In this document: positions 1 through 7,843 of the stretch, one piece after another
How the letters are laid out: each line of letters begins with the position of its first letter
Numbering within the stretch: the stretch's first letter is position 1
From: JAVBKA01 sp031546715
GTDB lineage: Bacteria; Bacillota; Clostridia; Oscillospirales; UBA929
Length of the DNA stretch: 25,504 nucleotides
Assembly (NCBI GenBank): GCA_031546715.1
Contig: JAVBKA010000052.1
Location: 1-25,504 of the forward strand
Direction: 5' to 3'
Program-made: the position numbers and the translations under genes
The notes under the pieces: model-generated
Seen by the model: only the letters and a program-made list of their open reading frames with translations
What the model was told of the DNA's origin: nothing
Databases searched by the model: none

Positions 1-933
1 AAAGGAAAAAAACACTTTATAACCACCGCAATTGAGCATCATGCAATTCTACACACCAAGGATTATTTGGTTCGTCACGGCATGGAGGTTACTGTTTTGC
101 CTGTGGGCGAAGACGGGCTTGTTAAGCTTGAGGACTTAGAAAATGCACTTCGCCCAGACACCGCCTTAGTGTCAATTATGGCGGCAAATAATGAAATTGG
201 CACGATTCAGCCAATAAACGAGCTATTCGGAGCAGTTAAGGCGAAAAATCCAACCTGTGTATGCCATACTGACGCAGTTCAAGCGGTGGGACATATTGAT
301 GTCAGACTCGAAAATATTGACCTCATGAGCATTTCCGCTCACAAGCTTGGTGGTCCAAAAGGCGTGGGCGCGCTATATATTCGCAAGGGCGTTTTGCTGC
401 CTCCCCTGCTCCATGGCGGCGGTCATGAAAGAGGTAAGCGTTCCTCAACGGAAAATGTTGCGGGTATTTGCGCATTTGCGGCGGCACTAAAGGAAGCCGT
501 GGAAATGTTGCCTGTTTCGGTTAAAACCACCACTGAAAAGCGGGAAAAGCTCCTCGAAGGGCTGTTGAAAATACCCTATTGCCATCTTAACGGACACAGA
601 GAAAGGCGTCTGCCGGGTAACATTTCCTTGGTTTTTGAAGCTGTCGAGGGCGAAAGCCTTGTGCTGGCGTTAGACCTTGAAGGAATTTGCGCCTCCTCTG
701 GCTCGGCTTGCTCCTCAGGCTCGCTCGACCCGTCTCACGTTTTACTGGCGATTGGCTTGCCTCACGAGGTTGCCCACGGCAGTCTCAGGTTGTCCATTGA
801 CGAGAATATAACCGATGAAGAAATTGCATTTGTCATTGAAAAAGTGGCGGATGTTGTGAATAAGCGCAGAAAAATGAGCCCATTGTGGGATGAAAAGAAA
901 AATGTCCCCACTGAGCGGTTTTGGAATAAATAG
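1..933 (+). CDS. Cysteine desulfurase (NifS/IscS family), 5' end outside the window
   Basis: This is a PLP-dependent enzyme that takes sulfur from L-cysteine as a persulfide and passes it to a scaffold for Fe-S cluster assembly. The reading frame is open from base 1, so the N-terminus lies outside the window; the first visible residues include TTAIEHHA, typical of the family before the PLP site. Further motifs seen are SAHKLGGPKG, with the lysine that binds PLP, and the mobile-loop active-site cysteine in SSGSACSSGS. The C-terminal end (KMSPLWDE) is also typical of clostridial NifS-like enzymes. The next gene, 83 bases downstream on the same strand, is an IscU/NifU scaffold, so the pair is very likely one operon. 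The family is certain; whether to call it iscS or nifS is not, and no regulator is visible here. Confidence 0.95.
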   Translation, partial: KGKKHFITTAIEHHAILHTKDYLVRHGMEVTVLPVGEDGLVKLEDLENALRPDTALVSIMAANNEIGTIQPINELFGAVKAKNPTCVCHTDAVQAVGHIDVRLENIDLMSISAHKLGGPKGVGALYIRKGVLLPPLLHGGGHERGKRSSTENVAGICAFAAALKEAVEMLPVSVKTTTEKREKLLEGLLKIPYCHLNGHRERRLPGNISLVFEAVEGESLVLALDLEGICASSGSACSSGSLDPSHVLLAIGLPHEVAHGSLRLSIDENITDEEIAFVIEKVADVVNKRRKMSPLWDEKKNVPTERFWNK

Positions 934-1016
934 TAGCAAATAGTTGCGACTGATACGAGAAATTACTGCGAATTTAAGGGAAAATATATACAAAAGAAAA
1001 TATAGGAGTGAAATAG

Positions 1017-1460
1017 ATGTATACAGAAAAGGTTATGGAGCATTTCTCAAACCCACGCAATCAAGGCGAGGTTGAGGATTACAACGCTGAGGGTACCGTC
1101 GGAAACCCAAAATGCGGTGACATAATGAAAATTACAATGCGCATCGAAAAGGATGTCATTGAAGACGTAAAATTCAAGACCTTTGGCTGCGGAGCGGCAA
1201 TTGCCACAAGTTCCATGGCTACTGAGCTTGTAAAAGGACATACTGTTAAAGAGGCTCTGGCGATTACAAATTCCGCCGTTGTCGAAGCTCTTGAAGGACT
1301 TCCTCCCGCGAAACTGCACTGTTCAGTTCTTGCGGAAGAGGCTATAAAGTCTGCTATTGCGGATTATTACCGCCGTCAAGGCGTTGAGCCGTCAACAATT
1401 ATGGGTTGCAGCGCAGACTGCGCAAGCTGTCACCATGAGCATGATGTGGTCGAAGAGTAG
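1017..1460 (+). CDS. Fe-S cluster assembly scaffold (IscU/NifU N-terminal family)
   Basis: Scaffold on which Fe-S clusters are built from iron and the sulfur supplied by the upstream desulfurase. The 147-residue protein starts at an ATG behind a GGAG site and begins MYTEKVMEHFSNPRN, a signature of the family. All three cluster cysteines are present: GNPKCGDIM (with the conserved Asp), FGCGAAIATSS and LHCSVLAEEA. The core matches a normal IscU of about 125 residues. The C-terminus adds a short metal-binding-looking tail, CSADCASCHHEH, which classical IscU lacks but which clostridial NifU-like proteins may carry. The position directly behind the cysteine desulfurase supports a housekeeping Fe-S role. 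Confidence 0.95.
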   Translation: MYTEKVMEHFSNPRNQGEVEDYNAEGTVGNPKCGDIMKITMRIEKDVIEDVKFKTFGCGAAIATSSMATELVKGHTVKEALAITNSAVVEALEGLPPAKLHCSVLAEEAIKSAIADYYRRQGVEPSTIMGCSADCASCHHEHDVVEE

Positions 1461-1522
1461 ATGCAGACGCAGTCTGTAATTCTATGAGGGTTCTAAACGA
1501 GTTTTAGCATATTTTTAGCGGG

Positions 1523-1567
1523 GGCAGTAGCTTGACGATGTCTTATCATTGTTTTGTTACTGCCTCT
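1523..1567 (+). terminator. Possible weak terminator after the Fe-S genes
   Basis: The arms GGCAGTA (1523-1529) and TACTGCC (1558-1564) are perfectly complementary, and the 3' arm is followed by a short T-rich stretch. The 28-base loop is long for an intrinsic terminator, so this is a weak call. It sits between the scaffold gene and the VanW-family gene. Confidence 0.25.
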
Positions 1568-1599
1568 TTATACTAAGAAATACAGCGGAGGTGTAGGTT

Positions 1600-2427
1600 T
1601 TGGAAAAACATATACAACAGCCTGTTAAAAGGTCAACCGTTCGGTTATATCTGGGTGTAAAATATTTTTGCTTGAAACGATATGCAAAATGGTGGTTTGG
1701 GAACATAAAATTTGCTAAAATTAGCAAAAACGTGCTGAATTATGTGCTGTTTTCTCATGCTACGCCGCTATTACGGAAGCTCAAGGATGTTGATATGTAC
1801 TTGCAGTACAATAAAATCGTCAACCTAAAGCTCGCGCTTAAAAAGGTTGACGGTGTTACCCTATATCCGGGCGAAACCTTTTCGTACTGGAAGCTGATTG
1901 GTAAGCCAACCAAGAGAAAAGGCTATGTAAATGGTATGATTATATCTGGCAACACGTTTAAAGCAGGCACCGGCGGCGGCTTATGCCAGCTTTCAAACCT
2001 GATTTACTGGATGACAATACACACAGAGTTGTCAGTGATCGAACGCCACCGCCATGGGTATGACATATTTCCCGACTCCAACAGAACCCAACCTTTCGGT
2101 AGCGGTGCGTCCTGTTGTTATAACTATGGTGATTTGATGATTCAAAACAACACAAACAACATCTTTCGCCTTGAACTGGAAATAACAGACCAAGAGCTAA
2201 AAGGTCGCTGGACGTCTGATACGTCCCCTGAATATACATACGCAGTCTATGAAAAAGAGCATGTTATGAAGCCCCAATATTGGGGCGGATATACCAGGCA
2301 TAATGCGTTATTTAGGAGAAAGTGGGATGTGGACGGCAATTTGGTGGATGATGAGTTTGTGGTTGAGAATCACGCGATTATGACGTATGCACCGTTTTTG
2401 GAGGGTGCGGGTGGTGAGGGTTGTTGA
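1600..2427 (+). CDS. VanW family protein
   Basis: 275-residue protein of the VanW family, whose biochemical role is not established; members occur widely in Firmicutes outside vancomycin-resistance clusters. The central and C-terminal part carries the family core: LYPGETFSYWKLIG, GGGLCQLSNLIYW and the H(R)HGYDIFPDSNRTQPFGSGA region. The start is a TTG behind a good GGAGGTG site at 1587-1593, spaced about six bases; there is no usable ATG near it. No signal peptide or membrane helix is obvious, and the N-terminus is rich in Lys and Arg. There are no vanA/vanH/vanX-type neighbours, so there is no reason to infer glycopeptide resistance. Confidence 0.85.
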   Translation: MEKHIQQPVKRSTVRLYLGVKYFCLKRYAKWWFGNIKFAKISKNVLNYVLFSHATPLLRKLKDVDMYLQYNKIVNLKLALKKVDGVTLYPGETFSYWKLIGKPTKRKGYVNGMIISGNTFKAGTGGGLCQLSNLIYWMTIHTELSVIERHRHGYDIFPDSNRTQPFGSGASCCYNYGDLMIQNNTNNIFRLELEITDQELKGRWTSDTSPEYTYAVYEKEHVMKPQYWGGYTRHNALFRRKWDVDGNLVDDEFVVENHAIMTYAPFLEGAGGEGC

Positions 2428-2450
2428 GGGTTTGGAAATATAGATATGTG

Positions 2451-2479
2451 TTGCATAATGGACACAGACGTATTATAAT
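2451..2479 (+). promoter_or_regulatory. Sigma-A-type promoter for the RloAB-like cassette
   Basis: TTGCAT at 2451-2456 and a perfect TATAAT at 2474-2479 are separated by 17 bases. The predicted start is near 2486, followed by a small hairpin, CGAGA (2485-2489) with TCTCG (2495-2499). It gives the two downstream genes their own transcription start, apart from vanW. Confidence 0.75.
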
Positions 2480-2569
2480 GAAATCGAGAGAAAATCTCGT
2501 ATTTGTTGAATAAACAGGCTAGTTAGGGATATAATTGATGAAGTTGCCCTATATGAGGAGTGTTGAATT

Positions 2570-3793
2570 ATGCTATGCCAATTTACAGTAAAAAACTTTC
2601 AATGCTTTAAAGATGAAATTACGTTGGATATGCAAGCTGCATCAATTCCAGAAAATGAAGAATCCGTTATTACGGATATTGATGGCGAGAAATTCCTGCC
2701 AATTAGCGTAATTTATGGACCAAATGGAGCGGGAAAGTCTACTGTTTTGTATGCAATATATAGCCTTGCATGTAAAATTATGCGTCCAATTGAAGCGCTA
2801 TCAAGCGAAGAAAGGAATCGGATTAGAAGTTCTGACAATATTTCTGCGAAGCCGTTTAAGTTTGCAAAAGAAACATTGAATGCTCCTACTGAGTATGAAA
2901 TTTTTTTCCGCACAGAGAAGTGTGAGTATCAATACCGTATTTCGACCAGAAAAGATAAAATTATATACGAGGCGCTATACAAAAAATTTCTTAGCAGATC
3001 AAGTTATTCAACAGTATTTATTCGAAATGAGAATAAAATTGAGCAACTTAGTGGTTATTTAAAATCCGATAGCGTAGAGGACATTTCTGATGATCTGGCA
3101 TTATTGTCCTACTTTGGAATTACCCATAGAAGAAACTCAACTATAAAAGATATTATTGGTTGGTTTGATAAAAAATTCTCCTTTATTAACTATGGTAATC
3201 CAACTGAGGATGCCACCATAGCAATATCCAACAAGGGTGCTACAAAATCGCTGATACTAAAAATGATGGCTGAAACTGATATTGATGTTTCTGATTATCG
3301 TATAGTTAAAAACCATGACAAGAGCATGGCTGTCTATACATCACACACAGTTGACGACATAAAATATGAATTGGATTTAAGGGAAGAGTCCCATGGAACA
3401 ATTAAATTTTTCGGGCTGCTTCCTTATATTGCAGGTAGCATTATAAATGGTTCAACGTTGATTGTAGACGAACTTGACGCAAAATTGCATCCACTTTTAT
3501 TAGAATATATTATCAAGCTTTATAATGACCCTGCTATAAACAAAAAACATGCTCAGCTTATTTTTACGTCACATGACCTTATCACAATGAATAGCGAGAA
3601 TTTTAGAAGAGACGAAATCTGGTTTGCCGCAAAAGGCACAAAGCAAGAATCATTACTATATTCATTAATTGAGTTTAAGAAAGAAAATGGAACGCATGAA
3701 AGAAATGACGAGCGGTACAATAAGCAATACCTCGAGGGGCGCTATGGAGCAGACCCATATTTTAAAAAAATTATTAACTGGGGGGAAGTATAA
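2570..3793 (+). CDS. AAA ATPase, RloA/AbiLi-like defence ATPase
   Basis: 407-residue ABC/SMC-type ATPase of the AAA_15/AAA_21 group, comparable to RloA and AbiLi. Motifs in order: N-terminal strand MLCQFTVKNFQCF; Walker A GPNGAGKS at residues 50-57; a signature-like region LREESHGTIKFFG at about residues 267-280; Walker B STLIVDELD near residue 300 followed by the D-loop region AKLHP; the switch histidine in LIFTSHD; and the C-terminal YLEGRYGADP, typical of RloA-like proteins. The ATG follows a GAGGAG site. The stop overlaps the next start (TAATG), so the two genes are translationally coupled. Such ATPases usually sense infection and control a nuclease or TOPRIM-like partner. The defence role is inferred from family and context. 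Confidence 0.85.
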   Translation: MLCQFTVKNFQCFKDEITLDMQAASIPENEESVITDIDGEKFLPISVIYGPNGAGKSTVLYAIYSLACKIMRPIEALSSEERNRIRSSDNISAKPFKFAKETLNAPTEYEIFFRTEKCEYQYRISTRKDKIIYEALYKKFLSRSSYSTVFIRNENKIEQLSGYLKSDSVEDISDDLALLSYFGITHRRNSTIKDIIGWFDKKFSFINYGNPTEDATIAISNKGATKSLILKMMAETDIDVSDYRIVKNHDKSMAVYTSHTVDDIKYELDLREESHGTIKFFGLLPYIAGSIINGSTLIVDELDAKLHPLLLEYIIKLYNDPAINKKHAQLIFTSHDLITMNSENFRRDEIWFAAKGTKQESLLYSLIEFKKENGTHERNDERYNKQYLEGRYGADPYFKKIINWGEV

Positions 3794-4485
3794 TGACTTC
3801 GCCCCAAAACAAAAAAAAGGCACGTAAAGTTGGAAATTTGCAGGCAATTGCTAATAGGTACTATATTTTTTCCGAAGGCGTTCAAACGGAACCAAATTAC
3901 TTTAATGGATTCAAGCAATCTATATCCAGCAATGTTATCTATAAAAATATAGTACAAGTTGAGGTGGTTGGGGTCGGGGCAGAGACTGTTAGAGTGTTTG
4001 AGGCTGCTGTCAAGTATGTTGCATACAATAAAGTGAAAAACGCACAAATCTGGTGCGTTTATGATAAAGATAGTTTTCCACCTGAGCATTTTAATTCTGT
4101 TGCTCAGAGAGCTGAACAATTGAATAGCAGCCCAAATGCAAGGAACGCATATCGTGTGGCGTGGTCAAATCAATGTATAGAGTATTGGTTTATTTTGCAT
4201 TTTGATTACTATGTTTCTAATAATGAAATGGAATACTATATAGAATATCTTGATAAAAAGTTTTCGGAACTAGGATTGGGAAAATATAGTAAATATGAGT
4301 CCAATATATTTCAAATCCTAACTCAGCAAGGCAATCCTAAGGCTGCAATAAGATATGCAAAAAAACGACTAGCTGACTGTGTAAATTGCAGCGATAGTGA
4401 ATCAGCACCAGCCACAAAAGTGCATTTTCTAATTGAAGAGCTGGCGAAATATTTACCTGATGACTTAAAAGAGAAATACATATAA
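3793..4485 (+). CDS. RloB-like protein (AbiLii-like partner), probable TOPRIM-like effector
   Basis: 230-residue protein of the RloB family. Typical elements are seen in order: a basic N-terminus; YYIFSEGVQTEPNYF, with an acidic residue (Glu28) at the end of strand 1; IWCVYDKDSF, with Asp91 and Asp93 as a DxD pair; and WSNQCIEYWFILHFD, the family's SNPCFExWxxxHF-like motif. The Glu plus DxD layout resembles TOPRIM/OLD-type nucleases, the fold proposed for the partners of related ATPases. It overlaps the upstream ATPase by one base, so the two are expected to be made in equal amounts and act together, probably in abortive infection against phage. Family assignment is good; the catalytic role is inference. 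Confidence 0.8.
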   Translation: MTSPQNKKKARKVGNLQAIANRYYIFSEGVQTEPNYFNGFKQSISSNVIYKNIVQVEVVGVGAETVRVFEAAVKYVAYNKVKNAQIWCVYDKDSFPPEHFNSVAQRAEQLNSSPNARNAYRVAWSNQCIEYWFILHFDYYVSNNEMEYYIEYLDKKFSELGLGKYSKYESNIFQILTQQGNPKAAIRYAKKRLADCVNCSDSESAPATKVHFLIEELAKYLPDDLKEKYI

Positions 4486-4530
4486 TTAAAGTCTTTCATA
4501 GCCAAGGGTTTCCACAAAACCGTCTTACCA

Positions 4531-4562
4531 AAAAGAATGAGGCATTGCTGCCTCATTCTTTT
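4531..4562. terminator. Bidirectional terminator between convergent genes
   Basis: A perfect 14-bp stem: AAAAGAATGAGGCA (4531-4544) and its complement (4549-4562) around a TTGC loop. It has T-runs on both strands, which suits its place between the plus-strand RloB-like gene and the minus-strand DUF2680 gene. Confidence 0.9.
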
Positions 4563-4571
4563 GCGAATCAA

Positions 4572-5270
4572 CTATTGCTGACCGCTGTCGCTTTTCGTAG
4601 TGTCTTGGTTTTCGGTGCTGGATTCGGATGTTTCGCCGTTGATTGAAAAGTGGAATTTTCCGGTCATGCCGGCTGCGCCTTTGGTTGAGAAGTGGACTTC
4701 GTCCTTGCCCATTTTGTCCATGACGCCATGTATGCGGAACATTTTGCCGCCGGGCATGATATCGTTCTCACGCATGTCTGCAACGACTTTGTCTAGCTCC
4801 GCTTTTGCTGCGTCAGCGGTTTCTTGGTCGATAAGTCCTAGCTCAAGCTGTTTGTCAATTTTCTGCTTTTCGAGGGCGATGGATTGCTCCTCTATTGCGT
4901 ACAGCTCGTTCTTTTGAGCTTCAGTTAGAGCAGCCCATTTTTCGAGGGTTTCTTCATGCTTGGCTGCGAATTCTTCGATTTCTTTTCTCTTTTCTTCAAA
5001 AAGAGCTTTTTCTTCATCGGTCAGCTCAGGCATTTCGCCGTCCTTAAATCTTTCAACTCTTGGTTCGCCGCCGAAGCCTTTGACAAAACTTGGAGGTGCG
5101 GGACGTTTTACGTTTGAGTCTGTGTCCGGGGTTGCTGAGGTGCTGGGTTGCTCGGTTTGAGTTTCGGTGGATGGTGTGGTGTTAGCGTCAGCGGCGGCAA
5201 GAACTGAAACACAGCTTATTCCCATTATTGCAGCCACTGCCAGTGCGGCTAAAAATTTCTTGTTCTTCAC
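4572..5270 (-). CDS. Secreted DUF2680-type protein
   Basis: 232-residue exported protein of unknown function. The N-terminus (KNKKFLAALAVAAIMGISCVS) is a clear signal peptide, with likely cleavage after the AAA/ADA region at about residues 26-29. A low-complexity Ser/Thr/Pro/Gln linker follows, to about residue 60. The middle is a charged, probably helical domain: ALTEAQKNELYAIEEQ and KQLELGLIDQETADAAK, near residues 105-150, match the DUF2680 pattern in which a helix pair ends in a 'GLIxxExAD' turn. The tail is Gly/Ser rich. The start is GTG (5268-5270) behind AAGGGA; no other good start is in frame. The strong site further upstream (5332-5338) instead serves a four-codon frame. Confidence 0.75.
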   Translation of the reverse strand: MKNKKFLAALAVAAIMGISCVSVLAAADANTTPSTETQTEQPSTSATPDTDSNVKRPAPPSFVKGFGGEPRVERFKDGEMPELTDEEKALFEEKRKEIEEFAAKHEETLEKWAALTEAQKNELYAIEEQSIALEKQKIDKQLELGLIDQETADAAKAELDKVVADMRENDIMPGGKMFRIHGVMDKMGKDEVHFSTKGAAGMTGKFHFSINGETSESSTENQDTTKSDSGQQ

Positions 5271-5310
5271 TTTATCGTTCCCTTCATGTTGTTGATTCAG
5301 CGTTGCATTG

Positions 5311-5338
5311 TTATTCTTTTTCCATAGGCTGCACCTCC
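5311..5338 (-). other. Four-codon upstream reading frame with strong ribosome binding site
   Basis: On the minus strand GGAGGTG (5338-5332) is spaced six bases from ATG GAA AAA GAA TAA (5325-5311), encoding only MEKE. It precedes the GTG start of the secreted DUF2680 gene by about 40 bases. It could be a regulatory leader or a relic of an older start. Confidence 0.3.
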
Positions 5339-5473
5339 GATGATAGTTAGTATAGCCGCCTATTGTGAAGAATTAATGAGGGGTTTGAGGAGAAATGGTA
5401 AACAAATACAAAGGCGGCGGTTTTTAATTGGTGATTGTATTGATATGAAGCTTCGTAATATGAGGCTTGTAAA

Positions 5474-6397
5474 TTAACCCATATGTTCTGCTAAAAATGC
5501 TTTAATTTTCTCTTCGTACAAACTTTTAGCAACCCATGCCGCCATTCCGTGAGCTGCGCCATCGACTGCTAATACTGACGTTGGTGCAGGACATGCGGCT
5601 GATAATTTGACTGACATTTCATATGGTACGAAGTTATCCTGTGTGCCGTAAATAATCAGCACTGGAGTACTTGATTTTGCGATTTGCTGTATCGGTGTTG
5701 CATCGCTGAAGCCGTAGTGCGCTAGGATTTTGCACCATAGTTCAACAAAGAAGATAAGTATATGCGCCATTGCTGGGGGCTTGATTTTTATGTGATGAGG
5801 TATTAGTTCGGCTACTGAGGTGAATGCGCTGTCACTAATAATTGCGGTTACTGATTTTGGTAAATCATTGTCGCCGCTTAAAGCTAGGACTGTTGCTCCG
5901 CCCATAGAAACGCCGTCTAAAACGAATTTGCACTGGTTGGTTTCCGTTTTATTTAGTTGGTCAATCCATTGAAATATGTCTTTTCTATCGACAGAGCCCA
6001 TTCCGATGTACTTCCCTTGGCTTTTTCCATGGGAGCGAGCGTCGGGTAAAAATATATTGTAGCCTAATTCATAGTACAGCCGCACATCAGTCATTCTTGA
6101 GATTGCGTCGTCACGGTAACCGTGAATGAGTAAGACTGTTTTGTTGCTTTTTTGACTTAGATAGTAGCCGTTTAAGTCATATCCGTCACTGTTAATATGT
6201 AAGCATTTGTAGGGCAGGCTAAAAAACCATGCCTCCTCGCTTCGTAGATGTGCAAACATGGATTTCCACGGTTCGGGAAGGTTGCTTTCATCTGTCTGTT
6301 TGTCTGTTCTTTTGAATAATTGGCAAAATATTAAGTACGAGAGAGCAAAAATGAATACAGCAATTATTAAGAGTATTACTGATATTATAGTAATCAT
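5474..6397 (-). CDS. Membrane-anchored alpha/beta hydrolase
   Basis: 307-residue alpha/beta-hydrolase fold protein. Residues 1-28 form one hydrophobic helix, so the enzyme is probably tethered with its domain outside. The fold motifs follow in order: VLLIHGYRDDA (oxyanion-side loop, near residue 92), FLPDARSHGKS, the nucleophile elbow DGVSMGGAT with Ser164, LIIYGTQDNFVP with Asp254, and VDGAAHGMAAW with His283. The triad Ser-Asp-His is therefore complete. It resembles the YqkD/DUF-type family-S9-like hydrolases of Firmicutes; the substrate is unknown. The start ATG has AGGAGC in front. It has its own promoter, so it is not part of the ribosomal operon upstream. Confidence 0.85.
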   Translation of the reverse strand: MITIISVILLIIAVFIFALSYLIFCQLFKRTDKQTDESNLPEPWKSMFAHLRSEEAWFFSLPYKCLHINSDGYDLNGYYLSQKSNKTVLLIHGYRDDAISRMTDVRLYYELGYNIFLPDARSHGKSQGKYIGMGSVDRKDIFQWIDQLNKTETNQCKFVLDGVSMGGATVLALSGDNDLPKSVTAIISDSAFTSVAELIPHHIKIKPPAMAHILIFFVELWCKILAHYGFSDATPIQQIAKSSTPVLIIYGTQDNFVPYEMSVKLSAACPAPTSVLAVDGAAHGMAAWVAKSLYEEKIKAFLAEHMG

Positions 6398-6457
6398 GTG
6401 TCAGCTCCTATAATGAAAATTTCGGACATATTCAAGGTGAAAGCTTGTGCTACCGTA

Positions 6458-6486
6458 ATATTACGTGCTTTGGCAGGAAAAGTCAA
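6458..6486 (-). promoter_or_regulatory. Promoter of the alpha/beta hydrolase, with a palindrome over the -10
   Basis: On the minus strand, TTGACT (6486-6481) and TAATAT (6463-6458) are separated by 17 bases. The -10 box lies inside a perfect 12-base palindrome, CGTAATATTACG (6454-6465), which could be an operator for a dimeric repressor. Confidence 0.7.
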
Positions 6487-6565
6487 CTAATAATGCTGAT
6501 TTTATTGGCAATTATTGGTCGGTGAGAGCTTCAAATAATCATAATGATAGCATAACTACAAACAC

Positions 6566-6593
6566 AAAAGAGGAGATGCCGAAGCATCTCCTC
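6566..6593 (-). terminator. Intrinsic terminator after rplA
   Basis: On the minus strand GAGGAGATGC (6593-6584) pairs with GCATCTCCTC (6579-6570) around a TTCG tetraloop, and a T-run follows (6569-6566). It is strong and sits 22 bases after the rplA stop. Confidence 0.95.
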
Positions 6594-6614
6594 AAACTTT
6601 ATTCGCAGTTGCGA

Positions 6615-7307
6615 TTACATATACTTTCCGGTGGAAACCTTAATACCAGGTCCCATTGTGGAAGCGACTACGCAGGAACGAATGTATTGACCCTTTGCGG
6701 CTGCTGGCTTTGCTCTGACGATAGCGCGGATAAGAGCGTCAAAGTTTTCTTCAAGCTTAGCGTTACCAAAGGATGCTTTGCCTAACGGACAGTGGATAAT
6801 GTTAGTTTTGTCAAGACGGTACTCAACTTTACCAGCTTTGATTTCGGCAATTGCCTTGTTCAAATCGTTGGTAACTGTTCCGGCTTTTGGGTTAGGCATT
6901 AAACCTTTTGGTCCGAGGATTTTACCTAAACGTCCCAATGCACCCATCATGTCAGGTGTTGCTACGATAACGTCATAATCAAAGAAGCTTTCTGTTTGAA
7001 TCTTTGCAATCATTTCCTCTGCGCCAAAGAAATCTGCTCCGGCGGCTTCGGCTTCTTTTAGCTTCTCGCCCTTGGCGATTACTAACACACGGAGAGTTTT
7101 ACCTGTTCCGTGAGGAAGGACGAGGCTTCCGCGAACCTGTTGGTCTGCATGACGTGAGTCAACGCCTAGCTTAACGTGGATTTCAATTGTTTCGTCAAAC
7201 TTTGCCTTAGAGGTTTTGCAGGAAAGGTCAAGTGCTTCTAATGAATCGTATTGCTTGGTTCTGTCAACAAGCTTAATAGATTCTTTATATTTTTTTCCGT
7301 GAAACAT
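6615..7307 (-). CDS. rplA: 50S ribosomal protein L1
   Basis: 230-residue L1, the usual length. Features seen are KYKESIKLVDRTKQYD at the N-terminus, the central domain containing DVIVATPDMMGALGRLGKILGPKGLMPNPKAGTV (a diagnostic L1 stretch) and YRLDKTNIIHCPLGK in the C-terminal part. L1 binds 23S rRNA at the L1 stalk and usually represses its own operon by binding the mRNA leader. It follows rplK after 14 bases, as in most bacteria. Here it is the last gene before a terminator, and rplJ-rplL do not follow. Confidence 0.97.
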   Translation of the reverse strand: MFHGKKYKESIKLVDRTKQYDSLEALDLSCKTSKAKFDETIEIHVKLGVDSRHADQQVRGSLVLPHGTGKTLRVLVIAKGEKLKEAEAAGADFFGAEEMIAKIQTESFFDYDVIVATPDMMGALGRLGKILGPKGLMPNPKAGTVTNDLNKAIAEIKAGKVEYRLDKTNIIHCPLGKASFGNAKLEENFDALIRAIVRAKPAAAKGQYIRSCVVASTMGPGIKVSTGKYM

Positions 7308-7321
7308 ATTTCTCTATCCCC

Positions 7322-7747
7322 CTACTCTTCAACAGTGACGCCCATGCTGCGCGCAGTTCCTGCAACCATTGAGATTGCAGCGTCAACTGAAGCGGCATTT
7401 AAGTCGGGCATCTTTGTTTCGGCGATTTTTCTGAGGTCGGCTTTAGAGAGCTTGGCGACCTTTGTTTTGTTTGGAACTGCTGAACCGGATTCAATCTTGA
7501 CAGCTTTCTTAATCAAAACAGCAGCTGGAGGGGTTTTTGTAATAAAGGAGAAGCTTCTGTCAGAAAAAACGGTTATTACAACAGGAATAATCAAACCAAC
7601 GTCACCCTTAGTGCGTTCGTTAAATTCCTTTGTAAATGCCATGATGTTTACACCGTGCTGACCTAGCGCAGGTCCGACAGGGGGGGCTGGAGTTGCCTTT
7701 CCGGCAGGAATTTGGAGCTTGATATAACCGGTAACTTTTGCGGCCAT
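7322..7747 (-). CDS. rplK: 50S ribosomal protein L11
   Basis: 141-residue L11, which binds the GTPase-associated region of 23S rRNA and stimulates factor binding. The start is the ATG at 7747 (MAAKVTGYIKLQIPAG), preceded by a strong AGGAGG site. The frame stays open upstream for 22 further codons, but that extension is not part of the family. Diagnostic segments are PAPPVGPALGQHGVNIM, the proline-rich linker, and the C-terminal RNA-binding domain ending in AGTARSMGVTVEE. Confidence 0.97.
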   Translation of the reverse strand: MAAKVTGYIKLQIPAGKATPAPPVGPALGQHGVNIMAFTKEFNERTKGDVGLIIPVVITVFSDRSFSFITKTPPAAVLIKKAVKIESGSAVPNKTKVAKLSKADLRKIAETKMPDLNAASVDAAISMVAGTARSMGVTVEE

Positions 7748-7843
7748 TAATATTTTCCTCCTCGTGGTGATGTCGAGTTTAGTAAACTCTCCCACATAAT
7801 TTGAAAACGACATTGTCGTTAGAGATTATTGCGTAAAATGCGA

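Noticed and set aside
1600..2427. Vancomycin resistance region (VanW here and VanZ at 21053-21523)
   Set aside because: The two genes are nearly 19 kb apart and no vanH, vanA-type ligase, vanX or VanRS genes are present. Both families are common outside resistance clusters.
7748..7813. N-terminal extension of L11 (22 codons, from an ATG at 7813)
   Set aside because: The perfect AGGAGG site and the family's normal start both point to the ATG at 7747.
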